Of a DNA stretch of 64,000 nucleotides, positions 30,890 to 42,700 are shown one piece after another. Position numbers and translations under genes: made by a program. The notes beneath the pieces are model-generated. The model saw only the letters and a list, made by a program, of their open reading frames with translations, did no database searches and was not told where the DNA came from. Origin of the DNA: Xenopus tropicalis (Eukaryota; Chordata; Amphibia; Anura; Pipidae); NCBI RefSeq assembly GCF_000004195.4, contig NC_030678.2, positions 29,860,201 to 29,924,200 on the forward strand, read 5' to 3'. Each line of letters starts with the position of its first letter. Position 1 is the first letter of the stretch.

Positions 30890-31356
30890 TCAAGGGACGT
30901 TCCGAATTAGCTTCACTGAAAAAATCAACATGTGACCATGTCACTTGGGTCATGTAAGATAGTCTTCTTACAAGACTATAGCAAAATAGAGGGGCATGTC
31001 TAGAACTGATGGGGGCCAACAGAAGGGCAGGCATAGGAAAGACATTCTCAGTGTGCTTGTAGCATGTACCGTGTGAGTATTGTAATCTCCATCACCTGGA
31101 GTGCTTATAAGACATAGTGCTCATAAAAGTTAACCACGGAAAATGTACACAGTTCAAAGGTTTACATGAAAATCAATTAAATCAAACACAATTCTTTGGG
31201 ATATCCCAGATTACAAGCTGGAGTCCAAGGGGCTAATTTAAGTTAGGTGGCTGAAAAGAATAGATCTTAAAATATTGGGATACAGTGAGGAATAGTTTGG
31301 GATAACCAGCACTACTCCTGTATTTATTCTTGTGCTCATGGGCATATGGGTAACCT

Positions 31357-31503
31357 GTAAAAATTATTTCAGCCGGCACAACAAGTAAAGTGCAAGCGGG
31401 GCAAAGCCCCTGCGTGTTTATTCAGAAAGCAACGTTTCGGGGGCGTACCCCTTCATTGCCCCGCTTGCACTTTACTTGTTGTGCCGGCTGAAATAATTTT
31501 TAC
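31357..31503. repeat. perfect 48-bp-arm hairpin
   Basis: Arms 31357-31404 and 31456-31503 are exact reverse complements (they include CAGCCGGCACAACAAGTAAA). The 51-nt loop has AACGTTTCGGGGGCGTACCC. It lies between zrsr2 and ap1s2. Confidence 0.95.
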
Positions 31504-32736
31504 TGGACTGTACTGAGAATGCCGACTCTCTAGACCAAGTGGAAAACTTTTTGGAGGCGGTAAGGGTGTGCTGGTGTTAAGAATAATTCCATCATATGGG
31601 TAACCTGCCATTCAATAAAAGCCAATGTCAAGCAGGCAATGTTCCAATTACTATTAAATCACAAAGAGAATGACCCAGAAGGAGATAAATTGCTTGTGAG
31701 CTTGGATAGTTTGATCCTAAAAACAGTGATTGCTTGGTTAATTAAAGCCACATTGGGTAGCCAAAGGTATGTCGCTCTACCCTACTTGTCAGGCAAGTTC
31801 TACTAACCAGTTTCCCTTATTAGCTGCACAGATACTGTCCCCAGGACCCAATTTTGTCACAACATATTGTCCTAACTTTTGTGCTTTGAAAACATTGCAA
31901 CAAAATACTGCCATGTATGGAAAAAGGACAGGGGGATTTTGTTGTAGTATATGCCACACAGTGTATAGCCAGGTAGGAATCCCTAACAGATCTGGTTGAA
32001 ATGAGCTCATTTCCTCTCAGTTTGGCCATCCTCAGGCTGGGTGAGACTGTGCTGATCAAGTAGTTGGGCCAAAGATCACATCCGCTCACAGACCTATAGA
32101 GACCCAACAGGATAGAAACACACCCAGTCCTCACCCAACAGCTAGAAGGCTGCACAACACTCTTTGGCTTTGATTTCTGAGCCAGTCAGAAAATGCAACT
32201 GAACCTACATTTTATATTATGTTTATCCCGAGAAGCCAAATTTAATTTGATTTACTCCTGAACTTCCCTCTAATTTACTCTGGTCCCCAAGAAGTGTAAC
32301 CCTGAGGTTCTACTGAACTTCAAATCCAAATCAGTAGCAAGACCAACACAACTGGCTCCCTCCTCCTCTGCAACGGAAACCTCTTCATGCAGATATTAGG
32401 GGTGCATCAAACCCACAATTCTTTTTGACTGTTAGGATTCCACTAAATCCTGCTAAAGTGCTAAGTCTCCACCCAAACTGAATCTAAACCTTTATCAACT
32501 TTGTAAAACCAAATTTGTTTAAAATTGACGTAATTTCTATGATTCAAATCTTTCGTAGAGGATTTAGTATTTAGCCACATCCAAAACTGATGGTGCATCC
32601 CTAAAGGATACATCTCCCAGCAAAGGCAGATCATCTGGAAAATGTCTGCACTGCATCGCCACAAACACCTATTTACCCCAAAAATATTACAAATACCCCT
32701 CTGACCAAAAGTTGGACCAATGCTGATGATCGCTTT

Positions 32737-33040
32737 TTAAGGTGGCCATACACGCAGCGGTTTTCGATCTTTTGTGCAACATCGTTCCCACTCTCCACAG
32801 ACGATCAGGGCTGAATTGTCAGATATGGAGGTAGAAACAATAGGAATTCTACCTCCTTCTGCCGATTCAGCCCTGACGGCAGATTTTGCTCAGGTGCTTT
32901 AACCTGGCCGATCGACGAGTCGACTGATATCCACAGCTTTTTGCAACATCAGTCGCCTTGTCAAGCAGCCACACAAGCACTGAATATTGTAGGAAACAAG
33001 GTTTTGTATGATATCATTGGTGCGTGTATGGCCGGCTTAA
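32737..33040. mobile_element. GGTGGCCATACACG-family MITE, complete
   Basis: Exact TTAA at both ends: TTAAGGTGGCCATACACGC to GCGTGTATGGCCGGCTTAA. Inner AGGTAGAAACAATAGGAATT, CTACCTCC inverted repeat. It is the cleanest copy for defining the family. Confidence 0.92.
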
Positions 33041-33249
33041 GTCAAAATCTAGACTAGCTAAAAGGTGAAGACAATGAAAGAGTGGAGATGTTCAAAGAGG
33101 TTCACATGTGAAATCAGCAGAGGAAGAGTGGAGTATTTATGTTCCTAGCAGAAGAGGGGGCTCCCAAACATGTCCTCCTACCTTCTAAGGAGATTCACAT
33201 TCATACTTTGGTTCACTGGGAGGAAAATACTAAAACTGGGAAACAATAT

Positions 33250-33735
33250 TTTAATATTTTAAAGAAATTTCAATACAAAAAAGAAAATCCTTAACAGCCA
33301 ACGACTACTCTTTGGTTGCCAAAACAACAGTTAATTTGTATGTGCCCGAGGGATCTGCAGCACCTCACAAATCCATCTCCATACAAGATGGGGTTCAAAT
33401 GACAGCTTCCTGTCTTGTGGGCCAATAAGAACTTCAGCTCTGGTGCACTGGCAGTATCAGAACTAGGGGGCGCTGTGCCATCAGATTCCACATTATCAAT
33501 CTGAAACCAAATGAGAACATGTTCTTGGAACACACCGTGGATTTGCTGAAATGTTCATTTCCCTTTTTGTTAACATTGTTCTGGAGTGATTTTCCCCTCT
33601 GAGAACCCAAATAAAGCAGCTTAGCAGTACAGTAATACTGACAGACAGCATTTTACACTAGTAGTTTAACACTGAGATGAAGGCAGTGAGAACATTGATG
33701 TCGAACAAAGAGACAGTGGTAAGGCGAGAGGAGGT
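33250..33735 (-). other. ap1s2: ap1s2 3' UTR, probable extent
   Basis: From the stop to a possible ATTAAA on the minus strand at 33250-33255. No canonical AATAAA is nearer. The next lies at 31323-31328. The end of the transcript is therefore uncertain and could be several kilobases lower. Confidence 0.3.
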
Positions 33736-33783
33736 TTATGTCAGTCCGATTTCTTCCAGCACGCTGCGTGGCGTCTCTGCTTC
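33736..33783 (-). CDS. ap1s2: ap1s2 last coding exon ([15 protein letters not shown], stop)
   Basis: 15 codons plus TAA, after an acceptor CCCCCTGCAG. This C-terminal peptide is diagnostic for sigma-1B. The 3' UTR continues to lower coordinates. Confidence 0.97.
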   Translation of the reverse strand, partial: EAETPRSVLEEIGLT

Positions 33784-36700
33784 CTGCAGGGGGAAGGAAC
33801 ATAGTCAGTTTGGGCAATGAAGGAACGGAACATGTACCTATGGCACTCAGGAATACAACAATACACATGCTGGATTTATTTCTAGGGTTCTGTTCCTTTA
33901 AATAGGTGTTAATTTATGTGGGTACAGCTTCAAGAAAAAGGCGGCTAGTGACATCAGGGAGTGGGACTATGATGCGGCAGCCTGTGATTGGCTTACTGCA
34001 GCATCAATCAATGCAAAGTCCTGACTAAAGAAGTTATCTGGACCTACAGCAAAATCATGTAAGGGCCCTCTGAGCTTTGGGAAAATTCCCAGATTTTATT
34101 ATGTATATATATATATATATATATGTTTTTTTTGTTTTTTTTTTAATCTACTTATCAAGCAGTGGCCCACTGGTCCCCAGGCAACTGTGGTTCCTCTACA
34201 CTTACAGCTCTGCTTTTCTGTGACTCCTTAACAGAATAATATTCAACCTGTGCTCTAACAGTGCAATAAGGGAATATCATGTGAAAACATTTGCTTAGTA
34301 CTGGTCACCAAAGACCCTCTTGGTTGATCTAATGTGACTTTTCTGGACCTCGCTTGCATATAATAATAAGGGCTATATAAAGATACACACGTGTTAATGA
34401 GTCCTATGGCACAGAGGTTAGTGCTGCTCTGCATGTTCCCCCCATGCTTGGGTGGGTTTCCTCCAGGCAGGTTCATTGGCTCCTGATTAAATTGACCCTA
34501 TTGTGTGTGACTGTGATAGGTTCCTTAGACTGTAAGCTCCACTGGGGCAGGGACTGATGTATAATCACCGTCAATCACTCTGGAATATGCCGGCACAATA
34601 TAACATAATAGACAATAATAATAACTGCCATCACCAAGTGCCACTTAGGTTATAGTTTCCAGATCAGTCATGGCTCTAGTGCATTATAACAATAGAATTG
34701 TGCAGAATATAATCCCAATAATAATTTGCATTCAGTGCTAAAAGACACATTCTATCCAGCGATGCTCTCGCCGTTACAGTGCCTTCTGCGCAACATTTTG
34801 CCACTTCCGTGTGATGATGATAGAATTCCCCGACATCACCGGGCAGATAACAATATCTTCAGTCTGTTTATGAATGCGCCTTTGAATGTTAATAATGCAA
34901 AACAAAAGCTTTACTCTCAGCTTTCTGTGCCAGTTCCTCCCACAGTCGCTACATGGCGGGGAAACTAGAAACGTCTTTCTCCCTTTGCAGCAAGTGACAG
35001 CCTTCCCGAGCCCATCAAACCCTCCCAGAGCCCCCCTGATGGATACAAATCTCTGCCAGTGTTCAGGGGCATCTTTATTTTATTAACAGCAGAAAGGAAA
35101 CATCAAACAGACCTGAGAATAAAATGCTTCCAAAGGAAACCTGAGTCATATTGTTTCAATCAGAATCACTGGTATCTGCAGTAATGATAATTCTCACTAA
35201 CTGTCAGTTATCTGTAATCAGTGGGAATGAACAGCATCAGATGTCAGATTAACCAGTTAAACTGGCTGCCAAAAAGCACAATATTTGCCTTTGGTTCAAA
35301 CACAATCTACAGAGCTGGCGTTTAGTTACTGAATGTCAGTTCCATAGGTTTCATTATGTATCAGCTAAGCTGGCAGCAACATCAAAATGTGCATATCACA
35401 TATTTCTTGGCAGCAACAGCCCTATATTATGTAGGAAAGCCTTTCACACTATATGGAGAGCCATAAATGACATTTATTTATTTTACTCTGCACTATGTTA
35501 AAACTATTGTATTGTACATAAATAAACTTTACAGTAAGTAAGCCCTACTCGAACTCGCAATTTGTGGATTGTACCAACTGCCAGAGGGGCTGCTGTAAGA
35601 TGCCATAGACACTCACTATTTATTGGGCTGGTGGAGGGAAATTTGGGTCTTTGTGTAGTTAAAATGCCAGGGCCTGTTTAGAATCCCAGTCCAGGCCTGA
35701 TAGGAGCATGTGAAGCAATGCACACATTACATTATATTTAAATGTATACAAAGCAATTTCCGTTAGTTCCTTTGAGCAGATCCTTATCAGAGGGCTTCTG
35801 AGTAGACAGATAATTCATTTTATCAGCTTCTCCTCTGCTCGGCAGAACCAGGAAGTAACAGGAATCGGTCTAATTTTATTGTTGAGTGCCAGAAAAACAA
35901 AAACCATACATCTTTTTGGATTAAAATGGGTAAAAAATTATCTTCAGCAAAGGGACAGGAAGGGACGCAAGACTTTTTATACTGTGCCCACTTTTTGGCC
36001 ACTCCCCTATTGCCGTACCTCCACTCAACATCACAGCCACATCTCAATATATTTCCATAGAAAAGCGCCAACATAATTATCTACATATTCCTTCCCCAAC
36101 AGAAAAGCTGACGTGGGAAGTCTGGAGGATGAAGGAGGAAAGAAGGGACCAGGTGATCACTCCTTCCCCTGTCCTGGATTAGCAATGATTGGCTGGGGCA
36201 GATCTTTTGCCACAGGAGCAGCTTTTAGAGGCAAGAACTCTTGCCGGGGTCCATTTTCCAAAAGGGGACTGATGGTAACCTTACTACACGTGTGTGTATT
36301 TAATGTGTGTATTTAATGATGCCTACAAATGCCAAATCCCATCAGAAGGGCAAATAATGCAGCATAGCAGGATTTTCAAACCAGTCTGAGGGGCCAGGCT
36401 AGGCCGACTGTTTTATTGGCTTCTGCATGCCCCCCTTTACTGAGCTGTTGCTGTATATTACTGTAATTTGCCCCAGTGGCTATACATTGTAAATAATACA
36501 GTGAAACCTCAATTTTATGTTTTCCCACATTTTACAACTTTTTTGCATTACAAAATAATGCATTTCCCCGATTTTATATTTTATTCTCGTCTCCTGAAAA
36601 ACAAAATATGGTGGTTCTACTGTATTTCATCTCTAATAAGATAAACACCACAAATCCCTTTAAAACACACACACTTACTTTAGCATCCTTAGAGGGGACA

Positions 36701-39700
36701 GACATAGGAGAAGAGAAAGAGAAAAAGAACATGTTAAAACAGCAATTCTGAAGGAAAAAGCACATTCGTACATGAAACAATTGCCTTTTACTCTGAGAAA
36801 CCAATGTTATGGGAAGAACAAACACTTTTGCTGAGTTGCCATATTGTGTGCGGCCAGGCTGCTGGGATTCTCCTTCATTTATACAGCGCTGACTTATTTG
36901 TGCCCTGTTTGTACCAGCGGAGGAACTCTATGGAACAGCCTATAGGAACCTTCTATAAGAAAAGATATTAGCAAAATAAAAAGGCGCTGAAGTCCGTTTT
37001 GGGTTCTCTTGATTCTTTTGTATTTAAGTACATCATTATGCATTGTTTGTAAGTATAATTAGTAAAAGAAAGGTAAGTGCTAATGAATGAGCTCCTGCAT
37101 GTAGTTTAGGTGTGTGTGAGAGTTGGAGCAGATGGCTGAGCACATTAGAGAGGTATGCTGAGCCTCGCTATACACCATCGCTCTATTTTATATGTCACGT
37201 GGCAGCAAGTCACATTAAAAAGCTAAATTTAGCAGCAGGCACTCAAGCACAAAAAGCTTTCTGAGCCCCACGCAGAGACAAATCTTTGATCCTTAGAAGA
37301 ATGTTTATCCGACCATCCAGCGCAACAATAAAAGCTTTTCATTAGTCCCTTTCCCAGCACAACAGGTGAGGGAAACCGTTTGCTTTCTGGCGCAGGCTGG
37401 AGGAATAATGCTGAAGTTTCATGGCCAGAAAAAAAGGCAAATAAACATTGTGAGATTGACCATAACTGGACGGACTGTCCTTCGGAGAATGGCCGCACCC
37501 TACAGGAACTCATGGACTTCTACTAACATCTAATGCAAATCCCAAATGGGTTATCCCCCACAATACAATTCAGCCAATACAGTCACACAGCACACAGTCA
37601 CACAGCAACATTGGCCAGATTGGGCACTTACACCAGCTACTGTACCTATCTATACACTTGTATAAAAAAGACGGCATACTGTAGCTTGGCCAAAGTCTGC
37701 AGTGTGAGCAGGTCCAAAGCCTGGGTTTGCATAGCAGAATGTCAGCAATGGAGAAGCAGTCATGGCTTATGGCAGGGATCCCCAACCTTTCTTACTCGTG
37801 AGCCACAGTCAAATGTAAAAAGACTTGGAGAGCAACACAAGCACCATAAAAGTTCATGGAGGAGCCAAATAAGGGCTGTGATTGGCTATTAGGGAGCCTC
37901 TATGCACACTATCTGCTTACATGGGCTTTATTTGGTAGTAAATCTTGTTTTAATTAAACAAAACTTGCCCCCAAGTCAGGAATTCAAAAATAACTTTTGG
38001 GGGCACCGAGAGCAACATCCAAGGGGTTGGTGAGCAACATGTTGCCCCAGAGCCACTGGTTGGGGATCATCGGTTTATGGCCACACTTACACAAATGACT
38101 TTTAGCTCTGCCAGTTACTCTGCAACACATATCCCATGCACAGGACATATGTGCAAAGAACTGCCCTCTAACTGCAACTTTACATAGGAGTTTTCAGGGC
38201 CAGAGGTAGGCAGAAGCTGGAAGGGGTGCCAGGCACGGTTCTGATCGGCCTGGCTGCCCCTATTTGGTAGCTCCTGGAGAGGATTTTTGCACCATTAGCT
38301 TGCCCGTGCCATCTTCAGGTAATACAAGCACATTGATGATCTTGGCCTTACCCAACTGCCAATTATCTAATCCAAGTAAGTCACAATAATCCACTTTATG
38401 CACCATTTTATTATTTACAAGACTTAAGGTGGCCATACACGTAACAATAACAAGCTTTTGTGCGACCAGTGGTCCTACAAAGGATCGTTCCCACCCTCCA
38501 CTGACGTTCAGGGCTGAATGGTCATATATGGAGGTAGAAACAATAGAAATTCTACCTCCACCTGCCAATTCAGCCCTACATGCCCTACAGCCGCCATACA
38601 TGGACCGAATATCGTACAAACAAGGTTTCATATGATAATATCGGTGCCTGTATGGCCAGCTTTACCCACTGTTTAATCTTTATAACAAATAGTAGGTCAA
38701 AACAAACTGCTCCCATTATTTGGCCCTCAGGCCCACAAGACCCAGAGGGTCAAAGAAACAAAGTTTTCTACGATAATATCGGTGCGTTTATGGCCAGCTT
38801 TACCACTGTTTAATCCGATATCAAAACAGATAGTAGGTCAAAACAAATTGCTCCCATCATTTGGCCCTCAAGCCCACCAGACCCAGAGGCCCAAAGAAAC
38901 AAAGAGAGGATTGGAGGGCCCCACTTGCTCTCCAATCCTCAATATGAGGTGCATGCTTGCAAATGTGACAGCTACTAAATAGAAATGCAAAAGTTAATCC
39001 TAAACTGCAAAAGACGCCTTACGGTCTGTATTTCTCGCTGCGGTTCCATTAGGCAGCCTTTGTAGAGTCAGCAAGAAGCACTACTAGTGCATGTAATGGC
39101 TTAAAGCACATTTCATAATGGGTAAACAAAGTAGCTGTAATTTCTCAATGGACGACTGCAGAGAGCAGTGCATTCTGGTGATAAATGCTCTTAAACTCCA
39201 TCGCTTTTATGGGAATGAGCTGTCAAACGGAGGAAGTGGATGATTACAATCCATTCTCACTCAATTTTAAAACAATATGCAGGAAGTTTCAAGCTCATCA
39301 TGATTTTACAGATGGCTGGGGCCAGGCAGGCCAGTTTCTCTGGGCATTTAATCCAATGGCAAAGTACAAAATAAGATAAATAACAACTTGCTTGGCATGG
39401 CAATAGTTTGTGAACCGATACACAAAACTGCAATGTTCTGCTCCTCCTTTAGTCTTCTGTGCATTCCCAGAGGCTGCAAAGCTGCCCAGCTATAATTTAT
39501 TTGTTCCAAGGAAAATAAATGGGCTTTCATAGTGCCGCAAGGGTACAGTTCACTTTATAGAGAAACAAATCACCCATACATTAAATGCCATTAACTATAA
39601 TAAATGCTGAAAACATACACAGGCCTGGAAAGAGTTTTCTGTCCCCAAACACTTACTAGCTATAAAATTATAATGCTCCCCTATTCGCTTTCAGTGAGCT

Positions 39701-42700
39701 TCCTACAATGACACAGTTTCAATGGAAACTCTGCTTTTCAGATACAAAGTGCACAATATAGACAAGGGTTTTTATTTCAGATATGCATAATTTGCATAGT
39801 GATTTGCATTTATGGTTATTAGTTAAAAGAAAAAATGTACCCAGGGGGTGAGGCGTGACTTGCGTGCCAGATAGACGCTAGCTAAGAGTGCCACTATAAA
39901 CCCAGGGCTGTAATTATAAGCTATCTCTAGCGCCATTACAGTGGTACCATTGTATACATGTCAGATTTATTTCAAGCTCTGAAGCTGGACCATACATTGA
40001 AAGATCTTGTTGGACAGGCCTGTCTAAAGCTGGCCATACACACACCGATAATATTGTATGAAACCTCGTTTCGTACGATATTCGGTGCATGTATGGTATG
40101 TCGGCGAGTCGACCGATATCGCAGGAAGCTGCTGATATCGGACGACTCGCTGATCGGACCAGTTTGAAAATTTTGATCGGGCGCCATAGAAGGCGCCTGA
40201 CCAAAATCTCCCTTCAGCGCTGAATCGGCAGAAGGAGGTAGAAATCCTATTGTTTCTACCTCCTTACCTGCCGATTCAGCCCTGAATGGTGTGTGGCGGA
40301 TCTGATGATGTTTAGTGCGACCGATGGTCGCACGAAACATCATCAGATTGCCACGTGTATGGCCAGCTTAAGGGCCACACACATGGGCTGATAATCTGCC
40401 AACTCGGCCCGTCACCAGCTTTGTGCATGTATAGCCACTTTTAGCGAATTAAACTTTGTCTTATGATGGCACCAAGCACTGCAAAGCACAAACCCAAACT
40501 ATGCTAAAGCAATAAAAGGCCTACAGTACCAATTAGGATAGGAAGCTGACTTATATCTAACTGATTAGGTGCAGGACATGTAAACCCTACATTTTCCTAC
40601 CATGCATATAAGTTGGGCAGATATCCCCCACCCAAACCATATCATTTGTACTCTGTTGGCCAGCACCATCACATTTTCTAAAACAAAAAAGAAGCTTTCA
40701 ACCGGCAGCCATATTCCCTCTGGCATCATCAGTTACATTTACTGCAAACAACACATGTGCTCTTTAAAGTCCATGCAATGAGGAATGCAGGCTTACACAG
40801 GCAGGACTTACTTTGAGAAAGAGTCCTCCTTGACTGAACACCATAATAGCTAAGCTGAGCTCAGGACAGGAGGCTAGGAGAAAAACATTTCTCATTTTCT
40901 CACACAGCTACAGCAGAGCTTCTATGGAAGCTCTAACAGCCATCTCTTCATTGGCTGCTAGACTGGGGTGTGTGTTTAATAAACTTGAGTTGAGAAGAAC
41001 TGAGCATGTTTAGCAGCCAAAGCCAATTCCTAAGGGAGGGGGCCGAGTGTGTGATTAAGGGGATGCTGCAGCTTTACTATTAACCTTTGAACAACTGGAG
41101 TGGCAGGTATTTAGAGATTCCACTGATTACATTTTTGTGGGGGGGGGGGGGGTTTACATGACATTTAAAAGATAATCTATCCCTATTCTACTTGAAAGGC
41201 ACAGGGTTTTTAGGCCAAAACCTAAAGGAGATGATCTTTCAGAGGTCTCCCATCTTTCTCCTATTGCACTCATAAAGAGAGCAGCAATAAAACCTCCTGA
41301 CAGAAAGGCCAGTCCAACATTATATGCATTATTATTGTGGTTTTACTTTTTTAACTCACTGTGATGATCAACTGCACGCAGGTCCAGAATGGGTGCCTTG
41401 ACCCAGCTCTCAGATCCAACTGGACAATGGCAGATAAGCAGCATTCAAGGGAAAAAGGGAGCATCAGTCACTACACAGAAGCCTAACACTTGTAAAAAGA
41501 AGTCTAGCCACATACTGTGGGGAAGGCCCTATGCACTATAAGATTCACTATTCCTTGGCCAATGACCATTTAGATCAGATACAAAATTTGTAGCCAACAA
41601 GCAGAATAATGTCATTGGCAGGCAGATCCATCTATAAAGGAATTATCCTGGGACACCATGCCATGGACAATATTAGCAAAACCAATCGCCAGTGATGAAT
41701 AAGCTTTAACAGGCTTGTCTGGCAGTATTTCCAAGTTTAAGATGCTTTGGCCACCTGAGAATAAATATGGTATGTTTCCATCCTTTGCCCCATTACCCTG
41801 AACCGAGCTCCATAAAGATCAGTGGATAACACTGTTCCGAAGAAGCATCCCCATGATTCCCAACATAAACCAATACATTCAATTTGTGCAGCTTCTAGAT
41901 GCAAGTGGAAACAACCCCATGCCAAACTAATGATAACAAACACGATTAGGTGGTCAGCAGAAAAAGAAACAAATCAGCGATACGCTATGGGAAGATATAT
42001 TTATTCCCATTAATAAGCAATATGGCTGAAGGTGTAGTCTCAAAATGTAGCCAATTCCATTCATGAAATAATTTTTGCTTGGTCTATACCTACAAAGACT
42101 ACAGGCAGTAGCTATCAGGGTCAAGAACTGCCAATGGTTATGTATTCAGGTGGTTCCCATTACATTTAATGGGTAGATGTGGGTTTGGTTGCTTTTATAC
42201 AGGCTAGAATACACCAGGGAAGAAGCAGATGGGGCAGTTAAGGGTAGAATTAGTTGTTTCTGCAAAAGCATAAAACCCAGGCAGAGAATCCAGTGTGTGT
42301 GACATTAACCTTATGTTCTTGTTTTTTTCTTTCTTGTTATTGATGATTTCTTTTTTTTTTTCTTCTCTATGCACTGTAAAATATTCACCATAGCAACCAA
42401 TCAGCATTTGGATTTGAATGGTCACATGCACTCCCTAAGTGCATACATTAATGTGATGGATTTCAATATGACCAGTAAAATAAAAAAAAAAATATACACC
42501 CTGAAGGAAAAAAGCAGAAAACATACCCCCCCCTTGTTTCCAGCTAACCTATGCTCCTCAACATGGTACAGCCTTCTAGGTTTATTTCCAAGCCACATGA
42601 ATCATCCAATACTTCAGCTGTGCCAAGATCTATATTATAGTGGGAAGATGTACAGCACTGTCAGTGTCACCTAATGATACCTAGCCTGAGACATTAATCA

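Larger units (their letters stand above)
33784..36678 (-). other. ap1s2: ap1s2 intron between microexon and last exon
   Basis: About 2.9 kb with a (TA)n tract and the SINE-like fragment at 34395-34612. No further exon seen. Confidence 0.6.

Noticed and set aside
34395..34612. tRNA gene inside the SINE-like repeat
   Set aside because: No intact A and B boxes or cloverleaf could be made out.
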